Source: Bacteroidales bacterium
GTDB taxonomy: Bacteria > Bacteroidota > Bacteroidia > Bacteroidales > UBA10428
DNA length: 64,000 bases
Direction: 5' to 3'
NCBI GenBank assembly: GCA_016926235.1
Contig: JAFGOZ010000425.1
Location: 1 to 64,000 of the forward strand
Position 1 is the first letter of the stretch. Every line of letters begins with the position of its first letter. Shown here one piece after another: positions 54,751 to 62,956 of this stretch. The notes below the pieces were generated by a model. The model saw nothing but the letters and a program-made list of their open reading frames with translations. It had not been told where the DNA came from and ran no database searches. The position numbers and the translations under genes are program-made.

Positions 54751-54878
54751 CTTATTTAATATTTATCCAAACAATATATAATTATTTAAAAAACAGGATT
54801 TTATAACATATATTCCTATTATTAAATTTACAAATTATTTTGTAATTTTCCATCAAAATAAAAAAAATATACATTACA

Positions 54879-54907
54879 TGTAACTTTTCAGCAACTCAAG
54901 CGTCTTA
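54879..54907 (+). promoter_or_regulatory. ECF-type promoter of the sigma factor gene
   Basis: TGTAACTTTTCA at 54879-54890, 10 nt, then CGTCTTA at 54901-54907. The AAC in the -35 and CGTC in the -10 are the classic ECF promoter features. The same 12-mer with the same 10-nt spacing and CGTCCTA is found before the outer-membrane protein gene (56679). The start codon is 31 bp downstream of the CGTC. A TAnnTTTG-like word (TATTTTTG, 54906-54913) overlaps it, so a second promoter is possible. Confidence 0.75.
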
Positions 54908-54931
54908 TTTTTGAAAACCTGATAAACCCTT

Positions 54932-55417
54932 ATGACTGTAGAAGAATATAACATAAGCGTTGAAGAGTATTCGGACCGGATATACCGGTTTGTCCTGAAA
55001 AACACACGTGACCAGGACAAATCAAGAGATATAGTGCAGGATACTTTTGAGAAGCTATGGATAAAAAAGGATAACGTGTCATTTGATAAAGTAAAATCCT
55101 ATTTATTTACCACAGCTTATCACAGCTTTATCGACCTTACAAGAAAAGATAAGAGACAAACAGACATAGAGGAGATAAGTATGGAAAATTATTCACATAG
55201 TGAGCAATATTCGGACCTTAAAGAAATTTTAAACAAAGCAATAGAACAAATGCCTGAAATTCAAAGGTCAGTGGTATTATTACGTGACTATGAAGGATAT
55301 TCATACAGTGAAATTGCCGAAGTAACAGGCTTAAACGAAGCTCAGGTAAAAGTATATATTTATCGCGGACGTATGTTTTTAAAGAACTATATAGGTAAAC
55401 TTGAAACTGTAGTGTAA
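54932..55417 (+). CDS. ECF RNA polymerase sigma factor
   Basis: 161 residues with sigma-2 (YRFVLKNTRDQDKSRDIVQDTFEKLW) and sigma-4 (QRSVVLLRDYEGYSYSEIAEVTG, EAQVKVYIYRGRMFLK) regions and nothing else, as expected for ECF factors. It is 1 nt upstream of a membrane protein gene that looks like its anti-sigma factor. The promoter ahead of this gene matches the promoter of the nearby outer-membrane gene, so it very likely autoregulates and controls that gene. Confidence 0.94.
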   Translation: MTVEEYNISVEEYSDRIYRFVLKNTRDQDKSRDIVQDTFEKLWIKKDNVSFDKVKSYLFTTAYHSFIDLTRKDKRQTDIEEISMENYSHSEQYSDLKEILNKAIEQMPEIQRSVVLLRDYEGYSYSEIAEVTGLNEAQVKVYIYRGRMFLKNYIGKLETVV

Positions 55418-55418
55418 A

Positions 55419-56531
55419 ATGTTGAAAATAAACAGACATAATTATGAATCATTCTTTATTGATTACCTGGATGGTAATCTGAAAGGTAAAGATTTGTCTG
55501 ATTTTAAGACATTTTTAAGCAATAACCCTGACCTGTGGGAAGAATTACAGGAATTTGAATCCTGCCAATTACTCGTATCTGATGAAATCTTCCCTGACAA
55601 AAGGCATCTTAAAAGAGATATTAATGATATTTCGAAAATCTCGGATGATAACTTCGAAGAAATAGTCATTGCCTATTATGAAAAAGATTTGGATGAAATC
55701 CATGAAACTATGTTACAGGATTATCTTTCTCATCATCCAGAAAAAGAAAAAGTATATTCTATTTATTCAAAAACATTTATTAAACCTGATTTAACAATTA
55801 CGTTTAATAAAAAATCATCCCTGAAGAAACTCTCAATTGGACAAAAACGAAACAGGATACTGTATGCTGTGGCCTCAGCGGCTGCCATACTATTGCTTGT
55901 GATATCCATAATACGGCAACCTGATATTGCAAACCTTTTAAACAGGGATAATCTGGCTACCTATATTTCACAAGATAATGTGCATGAGCAAATCCAAATA
56001 TCTGAAGAAAAAGTACAAGAAATTGGATCAACTGTAAATTCTTTAAGTAACACTACAGATAAAGCAGATCAAATTATTGAATATAAGAATACTATTATAC
56101 TTGCTTCAGGTACAAATGTAATAAAATCCAGTGATACCGCCAATATATCGAATACACGGAATCCATTATATGCTGAAAAACTTGATTCGCGAAATATAAA
56201 TTCAATCGAATGCTGCACAAAACCTTATGAACCTGTTTTTGCAAAACAATATTCACTGGCCAGCAATTATCAAACTGATGCAGATGGCGGAGAATTATTA
56301 CTTAAAGATATTGCATTATATGAAATTAAAACCATTATTTACCAGGAAGAAATTGAGCAACCTAAAAAATTTTCATTCTGGGATGTGGCTGAAGCAAGTA
56401 TCAATACCTTTAACCGCTTTAGTGAAACTGATATCGAGGTAAGTAAAAAAACAGATGCAAATGGTAAGCTGCAGGCTCTTGCTATAAATGGAATAGACTT
56501 TGGTTTTTCAACCACACGAATTAAGAAATAG
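55419..56531 (+). CDS. Probable membrane anti-sigma factor with duplicated N-terminal unit
   Basis: 370 residues. A short cytoplasmic unit (FFIDYLDGNLKGKDLSDFKT with NPDLWEEL, residues 12-45) recurs in weaker form at 79-115 (FEEIVIAYYEKDLDEI, LSHHPEKEK), suggesting two binding surfaces for the sigma factor. A single membrane helix at about 148-166 (AVASAAAILLLVISII) precedes a 200-residue periplasmic region without recognised domain. There is no zinc motif as in ZAS anti-sigmas. Starts 1 nt after the sigma gene stop. Role inferred from position and topology. Confidence 0.8.
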   Translation: MLKINRHNYESFFIDYLDGNLKGKDLSDFKTFLSNNPDLWEELQEFESCQLLVSDEIFPDKRHLKRDINDISKISDDNFEEIVIAYYEKDLDEIHETMLQDYLSHHPEKEKVYSIYSKTFIKPDLTITFNKKSSLKKLSIGQKRNRILYAVASAAAILLLVISIIRQPDIANLLNRDNLATYISQDNVHEQIQISEEKVQEIGSTVNSLSNTTDKADQIIEYKNTIILASGTNVIKSSDTANISNTRNPLYAEKLDSRNINSIECCTKPYEPVFAKQYSLASNYQTDADGGELLLKDIALYEIKTIIYQEEIEQPKKFSFWDVAEASINTFNRFSETDIEVSKKTDANGKLQALAINGIDFGFSTTRIKK

Positions 56532-56555
56532 TATTTTTATTTTGATAATAAAAAG

Positions 56556-56588
56556 CCACAATCCATTATTCGGGTTGTGGTTTTTTTT
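56556..56588 (+). terminator. Rho-independent terminator
   Basis: CCACAATCC (56556-56564) pairs with GGGTTGTGG (56572-56580), one G-T pair included, with a 7-nt loop and eight T residues. It is 25 bp after the anti-sigma gene stop. Confidence 0.88.
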
Positions 56589-56678
56589 AACACTAAGATA
56601 ATTCGAATCCTTGCAGGGTGAATGCCGGGATTATATTTTTGAAAAACTTAAACTTTCTTAAAAAAAGTTAATACCCCC

Positions 56679-56707
56679 TGTAACTTTTCATACCTGACCC
56701 CGTCCTA
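56679..56707 (+). promoter_or_regulatory. ECF-type promoter of the outer-membrane protein gene
   Basis: TGTAACTTTTCA at 56679-56690, then CGTCCTA at 56701-56707. The 12-mer is identical to that at 54879 and the spacing to CGTC is the same (22 nt start to start). The gene starts 57 bp after the CGTC. The preceding terminator makes this an independent transcription unit. Confidence 0.72.
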
Positions 56708-56757
56708 CCATCAATAACGGCCTTAAGAAAATAAATTAATAATATAAAAACTTAATT

Positions 56758-58026
56758 ATGAAGAAGATTGGACTTTTAACACTGCTACTCCTTCTTAGTG
56801 TGCAAATTGCATTTAACCAGGAGGATAGTTCATACATCGAAAATCAAGTAGATGTAGATGAACTGGTTCAGGTTAATGACAATGGGAAAACTACCGTGGT
56901 AAATATCGGGGGTAAAGAAGTACTTACCATAAGAGAAACCGATCAGGGAGTAACCATTGACATTGATGACAACAACATTTTTAAAGTTACCGAAACTGAT
57001 AATGGTGTGACCATTAAAGTAGGTGAAGATGAAATTCTAAGTATCATTCAGGGTTCTGATACCACAACCACTATTAATGATAAACAACTTGAAGAAATCA
57101 TTGAAGGAATTGGTAAAACCATCGAAAAAAGTATAGAAGATCATAACAAAAACGTAGAGTTAAATATTGAGAGTGATAAATTTTCTTTGCATACTGATGA
57201 TGTCGAAAAAACACTTGAATTACTTGAAAATGATGATAATGTAAGCATCTGGATCGAAGGCATTGAAGTATTATCTACTGACGGGGGCGATACAACAAAA
57301 ATTCGCCTGAAAAATAAAGAAATAAACATTGTAGAAGATGAAAATGGAAAAACTTCTGTAAATGTAGAGAAAATAGAAAAGGATCCGAAGAAAAAGAAGT
57401 TTAAAGGCCATTACCAGGGTTTTGATCTCGGATTTAATGATTTTGTAAATAAAGATTATTCTTTTACCCGTAGTGATGCAGATCAGTTTATGGATTTGAA
57501 TATTAGCCGTTCAGAAACGTTTGGATTAAATATACTCCAATATAGTTTTGGCTTAGGTACAAACCAATTGGGTGTAGTAACCGGTTTAGGATTCCAGTTC
57601 TCTGATTATTTTTTCAGCGGAAATAATTCAATCCGTGATTCCCTTGGATATATACTGGCGCTTGATTATACAGATGTTGACCTGATAAAAAGTAAATTAT
57701 CCACCACTTACCTCCAGATACCATTGCTCATTGAAGCACAATTTCCCAATACAAAAAGGTCAAAAAGGGTACATATTGCAGCAGGTGTAGTAGGAGATTT
57801 AAAACTTGGATCGCATACCAAAGTAGTATATCGTGAGAACGGTAACCGTCAAAAAGAAAAGGAAAAAGGTGATTTTGCCCTCAGGCCTCTCCGCTACGGA
57901 TTTACAGTGCGTACCGGTTATAAAGCATTAAACTTGTTCGCTATATACTATCCTCAAACCTTCTTTGAAAAAGGTAAAGGACCGGAATTATATCCATTCT
58001 CCATTGGATTTACGTTTAATCCATAA
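56758..58026 (+). CDS. Outer-membrane barrel protein with N-terminal repeat region
   Basis: 422 residues. After a signal peptide (VQIAFNQ), residues 30-220 contain short beta-repeats of the form V-N-I/V-x-G-x-E-x-L-x-I (TVVNIGGKEVLTIRE, NIFKVTETDNGVTIKVGEDEIL) and an acidic segment. The C-terminal 200 residues look like a small outer-membrane beta-barrel (FGLNILQYSFGLGTNQLG, LRPLRYGFTVRTGYK, PFSIGFTFNP), as in PorT-like proteins. It ends in a hydrophobic strand. Its promoter suggests control by the ECF factor encoded just upstream, so it may be the output of that stress response. Confidence 0.78.
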   Translation: MKKIGLLTLLLLLSVQIAFNQEDSSYIENQVDVDELVQVNDNGKTTVVNIGGKEVLTIRETDQGVTIDIDDNNIFKVTETDNGVTIKVGEDEILSIIQGSDTTTTINDKQLEEIIEGIGKTIEKSIEDHNKNVELNIESDKFSLHTDDVEKTLELLENDDNVSIWIEGIEVLSTDGGDTTKIRLKNKEINIVEDENGKTSVNVEKIEKDPKKKKFKGHYQGFDLGFNDFVNKDYSFTRSDADQFMDLNISRSETFGLNILQYSFGLGTNQLGVVTGLGFQFSDYFFSGNNSIRDSLGYILALDYTDVDLIKSKLSTTYLQIPLLIEAQFPNTKRSKRVHIAAGVVGDLKLGSHTKVVYRENGNRQKEKEKGDFALRPLRYGFTVRTGYKALNLFAIYYPQTFFEKGKGPELYPFSIGFTFNP

Positions 58027-58051
58027 TAATTACATAGGGTTTGTTATAAAG

Positions 58052-58075
58052 AGCTGTCTGCGGACAGCTTTTTTT
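58052..58075 (+). terminator. Rho-independent terminator
   Basis: AGCTGTC (58052-58058), loop TGCG, GACAGCT (58063-58069), then a T run. It is 26 bp after the outer-membrane protein stop. Confidence 0.88.
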
Positions 58076-58182
58076 GTGTAATTTTAATTTGTGTTACCTT
58101 GTAATGATTCAATCTCAATTACGCTCATAACTATTTATATATTAATTGTTTAGCAAATAAATGTAAAAATAGTTAATTTTTA

Positions 58183-58243
58183 TTTAGGGTATATCATCTG
58201 TTCGTTGTCATATAAATAAAGTACCTTATTAAATAACTTAAAT
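58183..58243 (+). repeat. Duplicated upstream region of mini-peptide gene, copy 1
   Basis: These 61 bases align without gaps to 58491-58551 (about 45 of 61 identical by eye; the last 11, ATAACTTAAAT with flanking A, all match). This shows that promoter and leader of the mini-peptide gene were duplicated along with the gene. Confidence 0.7.
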
Positions 58244-58252
58244 TTTAAGATA

Positions 58253-58351
58253 ATGAAAACTAAAAAATTTGAAAAACTGAACGAAAAGCAGATGAATGCA
58301 GTAAAAGGTGGTTTTAAAGCAGGTTCTAGTTTAACTGCGGGAGGAAGTTAA
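58253..58351 (+). CDS. Mini-peptide with double-glycine leader (natural product or bacteriocin-like precursor)
   Basis: A 32-residue frame: MKTKKFEKLNEKQMNAVKGG, then a short core FKAGSSLTAGGS. The leader fits the Bacteroidota GG-leader pattern (K-L-x-x-x-x-M-x-x-V-K-G-G), which is cleaved by C39-type peptidase/ABC exporters. The core is small, polar and lacks cysteine; it has four Ser/Thr. It is flanked by its own terminators. No exporter or modifying enzyme is immediately beside it, except the ThiF-like gene 437 bp away across a terminator. Function unknown; possible signalling peptide or RiPP. Confidence 0.7.
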   Translation: MKTKKFEKLNEKQMNAVKGGFKAGSSLTAGGS

Positions 58352-58490
58352 ATATAAAACCAGCTTGAGGTATTACAGGTATAATAAACTCATCAAAATA
58401 CCCGTATATATAACTGTAATTCGAAAAAGAAATAGGGCGGAAAAACTTCCTTGCATATCCTATGAATGTCAAAATTTTTTTCGGATAATT

Positions 58491-58551
58491 TTCAGGGTAT
58501 TTGCTATGTTAGTTGTATTAAAATTAAATAATCCTATTTTATAACTTAAAT
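58491..58551 (+). repeat. Duplicated upstream region, copy 2
   Basis: Gapless match to 58183-58243, leading into the decayed second peptide frame. It supports a tandem duplication of about 308 bp. Confidence 0.7.
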
Positions 58552-58643
58552 CAAAAATAAACGAAAAACAGATGAAAAAAGTAAAAGATGGTGATGGCAG
58601 TGCAAAAAGGGCTCTTGATGCATTTATTGATCCAAGAAAATAA
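58545..58643 (+). pseudogene. Decayed second copy of the double-glycine mini-peptide
   Basis: The frame after the stop at 58542-58544 reads LKSKINEKQMKKVKDGDG, matching EKLNEKQMNAVKGG of copy 1, but the start codon and first residues have been lost and GG is changed to DG-DG. From the internal ATG at 58572 a 23-residue peptide could still be made (MKKVKDGDGSAKRALDAFID, then PRK). The different tail may be a divergent core. More likely it is a relic, but a short functional peptide cannot be excluded. Confidence 0.6.
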
Positions 58644-58676
58644 CATAATTTAGCTATACATCTGTTTATTTTAAAT

Positions 58677-58706
58677 GGTTGTTATTTATTAGCAACCTTT
58701 TTTTTT
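58677..58706 (+). terminator. Rho-independent terminator
   Basis: GGTTGTTA (58677-58684), 5-nt loop, TAGCAACC (58690-58697) with one G-T pair, and nine T residues. It separates the mini-peptide unit from the ThiF-like gene. Confidence 0.85.
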
Positions 58707-58752
58707 GCAAATTAGTTTTTTACCTTTTTATTCAATTTTCTGCAAAACAAAT

Positions 58753-58778
58753 CGTAACTTCACTATACAACCATCGTA
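58753..58778 (+). promoter_or_regulatory. Possible third ECF-type promoter, ahead of the ThiF-like gene
   Basis: CGTAACTT at 58753-58760 and CGTA at 58775-58778 have the same 22-nt start-to-start spacing as the two ECF promoters at 54879 and 56679. The -10 has CGTA instead of CGTC, and the mRNA leader would be only a few bases, so support is moderate. Confidence 0.35.
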
Positions 58779-58787
58779 TGTTGTACC

Positions 58788-59480
58788 ATGGAGTCGAGTA
58801 TATTGAGTAACCAGGAAATGCGTATTTATGCGCAACAAATTGCCATTGATCAAATTGGCATAAAAGGACAGGAAAACCTAAAACAATCACGTGTTCTGGT
58901 AATAGGGGCTGGCGGATTAGGTGTAACCGTTTTACAAAACCTTGCTTCCCTGGGAATAGGCACGCTTGGAATATCCGATAACAGTCTCATACAGGAAGAT
59001 GATCTTCCCCGCCATAACCTCTTTGGAATAGGGGATATTGGCAAACAGAAAGCCATAATAACAAAGGAAAAACTGCACAAAAACCACCCACAAATAACAT
59101 ACAACATACACAATATATGTATTTCAGATAAAAATACTTACGAAATTTGTGCAAACTACGATATAATAGTAGACGCAACTAAACATCTCCCCACAAGCAA
59201 GGTACTTAATACAACCTGCTGCAATCAAATAAAACCCTTGGTTTTTGGTACAATAAAAGGTTTTCAGGGCATGGTAACCGTATTTAACTTATTGGATGGG
59301 CACCATTTTGAGGATATATTTCCTAATAAAACCTTGGATGAGTATAAGTCGGAACCTGTTTCAGCTATTGCTCCTTTAGTAGGTATTATTGGCAGTTATA
59401 TGGCTGGCGAGGTATTAAAAATTGTAGTAGGCATGAATAATGTAGCCAATAAAAATGTAATCAAAGTCCCTTTTTGTTAA
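58788..59480 (+). CDS. ThiF/MoeB/HesA-like E1 adenylyltransferase lacking the zinc cysteines
   Basis: 230 residues. The E1-like fold is clear: LSNQEMRIYAQQI near the start, nucleotide-binding GAGGLG (40-45), Asp64, Arg75 (DLPRHN), Lys86/88 and Asp129. This family activates the C-terminus of ubiquitin-like proteins or peptides by adenylation. Unlike ThiF and MoeB, the two zinc C-x2-C pairs are absent (HHFEDIF at the first position) and the usual catalytic-region Cys is Ser (EPVSAIAPL). The protein ends in a C-terminal Cys230. No ubiquitin-like ThiS/MoaD gene is adjacent. Its stop overlaps the start of the phosphatase gene (TAATG). A role in peptide modification of the nearby mini-peptide is possible but unproven. 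Confidence 0.85.
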   Translation: MESSILSNQEMRIYAQQIAIDQIGIKGQENLKQSRVLVIGAGGLGVTVLQNLASLGIGTLGISDNSLIQEDDLPRHNLFGIGDIGKQKAIITKEKLHKNHPQITYNIHNICISDKNTYEICANYDIIVDATKHLPTSKVLNTTCCNQIKPLVFGTIKGFQGMVTVFNLLDGHHFEDIFPNKTLDEYKSEPVSAIAPLVGIIGSYMAGEVLKIVVGMNNVANKNVIKVPFC

Positions 59481-61675
59481 TGAAAGATTATATAAAAAAT
59501 AAATCCTGCTTCTCAATTATAAAAATATTTTTGGTTCTTATTTCTATAAGTCCCTGTACTATTGCTCAGCAACAAAAAATTGACAGCCTGTTGAACATAA
59601 TACAAAATGATAAGTTTGATGATTCCGCACTAACTGTGTATTTTCAAAAGATAGCTGTTGAATATAAAAATATTGATGTAGATTCTTCCTATAAATATTT
59701 ACAAAAAGCGTTAAAATTAAGCAAACTCCTTGATAATGAATACCTGTATTGTTTCACGTTGTTATTAACAGGTGACTTTTATAACAGAAACAAAATGCTT
59801 GATAGCATGAAATATTACTATAACCATAGTTTATATTTAGCAAATAAAAATGATTTCAGAGATATTCAAGGCATGATATTTAATGGGTATGGCGTTTACC
59901 ATATGAACTTGTCCAATTATGATACTGCATTAGTATTTATGCATCAAGCGTCTAAAATTAGTGAGTCAATAGGTGAGATAGATTTGCTAAACAGAATTTA
60001 TAACAACATAGGAGTAATCCATTATCATTTAGAAAATTTTGATAAGGCACTCTATTATTATGAAAAAACATTAAAATACAGGGAAAATGCAAAAGATGCT
60101 CCGGATGTTGCAATAATATACAATAATATGGGTATTATTTATTACTATAAAAATGATATTAATAAATCTATTGACTATTTTAAAAAATCTCTGGAAATAT
60201 ACAAGAAACAGGGAAATCTACGACAAATGGCCCTGCCACTATATAATATTGCAGAACTTTATGAGATCCAACAAAAATACAACCTGGCTCTGAAGTATTT
60301 ATGGGAAGTTTATTCTATTGAAAACAAGCTGGATGATCTGCAGGGTAAGGCTAATACATTGATATTAATCGGAAAAATTCAGTCAGAATTAGGAATGAAT
60401 ACTGAAGCTATTAATAATCAATTGGAAGGGACTAAAATGCTTAAAGAACTTGGCGCTAAAAAGGATCTTTCAGAAGCATATTTAATTCTATCGGAAACCT
60501 ATGAGTCAATAAATGATTTTAAAATGTCTCTCAAATATTATAAGAATTTTACAGAAATAAATGACACTATTTTAAATGAAGAAAAATTAAAACTCCTTAC
60601 TGAAGTGGAAGCCAAGTATGAAACAAAACAAAAAGAACAACAAATTAAACTTCAGGATGCAAAAATTGCTGAACAAACTGCCAAAGTAAAAAAGAAAAAC
60701 TTCCAAATAATTGGATTTTTTATTATATCGTTTTTACTACTCTTATTGGTTTTTGCTATATACAAAAGTTACCGGAACAAGAAACGAGCCAACGAGATTT
60801 TATCCAATCAAAAAGAAGAAATAGAAAGCCAGCGCGATGAAATAGAGGCACAGCGTAACATGGTACAGGAACAAAAGGAACGCATTGAGGCACAGCAAAA
60901 GGAAATAAAAGACAGTATACGCTACGCACAACGCATACAAAGTGCTATTATGCCACCAGATGATTATCTTAACAAAATTCTGGATGAACATTTTATTATA
61001 AATATTCCCAGGGATATTGTGGGAGGAGACTTTTACTGGGTTAATAGAAAAGGTCATAAACTATATATGGCTGTGGCAGATTGCACAGGACATGGAGTGC
61101 CGGGCGGATTTATGAGCATGATGGGTGTTTCGTTTCTGAACGAAATACTGAATGAACCACGCTCTTTGCATACAAACCAAATACTTGATATGCTCAGAAA
61201 ATATGTTATTGAGTCTATGCACCAAACCGGTGAAAGTGGAGGCATGAAAGATGGTATGGATATTTCATTATGCATTCTTGACTTATCAAAGAATACACTT
61301 GAGTTTTCCGGTGCATTTTCAGCACTTTACCTATTTATAAATAATGATTTTTTAGAAGTTAAAGGCGATAAAATGCCGATTGGTTTCTACCGGTCTAAAG
61401 CTGATGCTCCATTTACTAAACATACTATTGAATTGAAAGAAAACAATATGATCTATATGTTTACTGATGGCTATATTGATCAGTTTGGAGGTGAAAATGG
61501 TGATAAATTCAAAACAGATAATTTCAAAAACTTATTGCAGGTGATATATACAAAATCAATGATTTATCAAAAAGAAATCTTATATGATAATCATATGCTT
61601 TGGAAAGGGACCTATGACCAGATTGACGATATCCTGATTTTTGGGCTAAGAATTAAAAACAGAAACCAGGTATAA
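59480..61675 (+). CDS. TPR-containing SpoIIE-family serine phosphatase
   Basis: 731 residues from the ATG at 59480, which overlaps the ThiF-like stop. A signal peptide (PCTIAQ) is followed by about seven periplasmic TPRs (residues 60-380; A-L-x-Y-Y-E-K/N-x-L and similar). A membrane helix comes at about 410-430, then a cytoplasmic coiled coil (430-480) and a SpoIIE/PP2C-type phosphatase domain (IPRDIVGGDFYWV, AVADCTGHGVPGGFMS, KDGMDISLCILDL, FTDGYIDQFGG). Metal-binding Asp and Gly residues are kept. In other bacteria these phosphatases act on anti-anti-sigma proteins. This N-terminal TPR/helix/coiled-coil layout mirrors that of the TPR sensor kinase at 9.3 kb. Confidence 0.92.
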   Translation: MKDYIKNKSCFSIIKIFLVLISISPCTIAQQQKIDSLLNIIQNDKFDDSALTVYFQKIAVEYKNIDVDSSYKYLQKALKLSKLLDNEYLYCFTLLLTGDFYNRNKMLDSMKYYYNHSLYLANKNDFRDIQGMIFNGYGVYHMNLSNYDTALVFMHQASKISESIGEIDLLNRIYNNIGVIHYHLENFDKALYYYEKTLKYRENAKDAPDVAIIYNNMGIIYYYKNDINKSIDYFKKSLEIYKKQGNLRQMALPLYNIAELYEIQQKYNLALKYLWEVYSIENKLDDLQGKANTLILIGKIQSELGMNTEAINNQLEGTKMLKELGAKKDLSEAYLILSETYESINDFKMSLKYYKNFTEINDTILNEEKLKLLTEVEAKYETKQKEQQIKLQDAKIAEQTAKVKKKNFQIIGFFIISFLLLLLVFAIYKSYRNKKRANEILSNQKEEIESQRDEIEAQRNMVQEQKERIEAQQKEIKDSIRYAQRIQSAIMPPDDYLNKILDEHFIINIPRDIVGGDFYWVNRKGHKLYMAVADCTGHGVPGGFMSMMGVSFLNEILNEPRSLHTNQILDMLRKYVIESMHQTGESGGMKDGMDISLCILDLSKNTLEFSGAFSALYLFINNDFLEVKGDKMPIGFYRSKADAPFTKHTIELKENNMIYMFTDGYIDQFGGENGDKFKTDNFKNLLQVIYTKSMIYQKEILYDNHMLWKGTYDQIDDILIFGLRIKNRNQV

Positions 61676-61771
61676 AATTTTCGTCTTTTTAGCAATTTCG
61701 ATTTACAATTTGTTTTGATTAAACAAACATTCCCCGCATATTTTGTAGATTTGTGGAGTAATCTGTCTATT

Positions 61772-62482
61772 ATGAAACTTCTACTTATTAGCAATTCCAC
61801 TATGGCAGGTGAGCCTTATCTGGAATATACAATTCCACATATCCAACTTTTTTTGGAAAAAAAACACTACCAAGCCATTTTTATACCATATGCAGGGGTT
61901 ACAATATCCTGGGATCATTATTCTTCGATAGTTTCTGATCGCTTTTCAAAACTAAATTGTTTTGTACATCCTATTCATAAAGAAGCCGAACCTAAAAAAG
62001 CAATTAAAGAATGTGATTTAATTATAATTGGTGGAGGAAATACCTTTCAACTTCTTAAAATATTACAGGATAATGATTTAATTGAAATCATTCAACAAAA
62101 AGTTAAAGAAGGTACACCATATATTGGCTGGAGTGCCGGGGCAAATATGGCATGTCCTACTCTGTGTACTACAAATGACATGCCCATTATAGAGCCATCA
62201 AGTTTTAATGCACTACATCTAATACCATTCCAGATCAATCCACATTATACAGATATACACCCTGAGGGTCATGCTGGTGAAACCAGGGATGATCGAATTG
62301 CAGAATTCATAGAGGTTACACCAGACCGGTATGTTGTTGGCCTCCGAGAAGGAAGTATTTTAAAGGTCGTGAACAACCGTATTGATTTATTATGTGGTAA
62401 ATCCGTCAAAATATTTAAAAAAGGTATTACACCATTTGAAATTGATAATCAAGATGATTTACAATTCTTATTAACCAGTTAA
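61772..62482 (+). CDS. pepE: Dipeptidase E (alpha-aspartyl dipeptidase)
   Basis: 236 residues from the ATG at 61772 (MKLLLISNSTMAG); an upstream start would add 19 unlike residues. IIIGGGNTFQLL, GWSAGANMACP (nucleophile Ser), INPHYTD and EGHAGETRDDRIAEF are characteristic of peptidase family S51, which hydrolyses Asp-X dipeptides. Length matches E. coli PepE (229). It is 16 bp upstream of dtd and transcribed with it. Cytoplasmic. Confidence 0.93.
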   Translation: MKLLLISNSTMAGEPYLEYTIPHIQLFLEKKHYQAIFIPYAGVTISWDHYSSIVSDRFSKLNCFVHPIHKEAEPKKAIKECDLIIIGGGNTFQLLKILQDNDLIEIIQQKVKEGTPYIGWSAGANMACPTLCTTNDMPIIEPSSFNALHLIPFQINPHYTDIHPEGHAGETRDDRIAEFIEVTPDRYVVGLREGSILKVVNNRIDLLCGKSVKIFKKGITPFEIDNQDDLQFLLTS

Positions 62483-62498
62483 TTTCATAAACATATAT

Positions 62499-62951
62499 AT
62501 GAGAGCTGTAATACAAAGAGTTAAAGAATCGTACGTTGATATTGAAGGTAAACGCACCGCTGCCATTAGGCAGGGGTTGCTTATCCTTTTGGGAATAGAA
62601 GAAGCGGATACAATTGAAGATATTGATTGGCTCTCGGGAAAAATTTCCCGGTTGCGCATTTTTAAAGATGATGCAGGAGTAATGAATCTTTCAATCCGGG
62701 ATATTGAAGGGGAGATTATTGTGGTAAGTCAATTTACATTGCATGCAAGTACAAAAAAGGGAAACAGACCTTCATACATTAAAGCTGCAAAACCTGAAAC
62801 AGCTGTTCCTTTATATGAACAATTTGTGGATGCCCTGGAAAAAGAATCGGGCATAAAGATACAAACCGGTACTTTTGGTGCAATGATGGATGTTGGATTA
62901 GTAAATGACGGGCCGGTAACAATTATTATAGATACTAAAAACAAAGAATAA
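62499..62951 (+). CDS. dtd: D-aminoacyl-tRNA deacylase
   Basis: 150 residues. MRAVIQRVKESYVDI, the SQFTLHAST motif, KKGNRPSY and the Gly-cisPro motif NDGPVTI mark Dtd, which removes D-amino acids and glycine mischarged to tRNA. The usual form of the last motif is NxGPVT; here NDGPVT keeps the Gly-Pro. Cytoplasmic housekeeping gene, following pepE by 16 bp. Confidence 0.96.
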   Translation: MRAVIQRVKESYVDIEGKRTAAIRQGLLILLGIEEADTIEDIDWLSGKISRLRIFKDDAGVMNLSIRDIEGEIIVVSQFTLHASTKKGNRPSYIKAAKPETAVPLYEQFVDALEKESGIKIQTGTFGAMMDVGLVNDGPVTIIIDTKNKE

Positions 62952-62956
62952 ATATA

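Noticed and set aside
58788..59480. Thiamine ThiF or molybdopterin MoeB assignment
   Set aside because: Zinc cysteines are missing and no thi or moa genes are nearby; only the general E1-like fold is supported.
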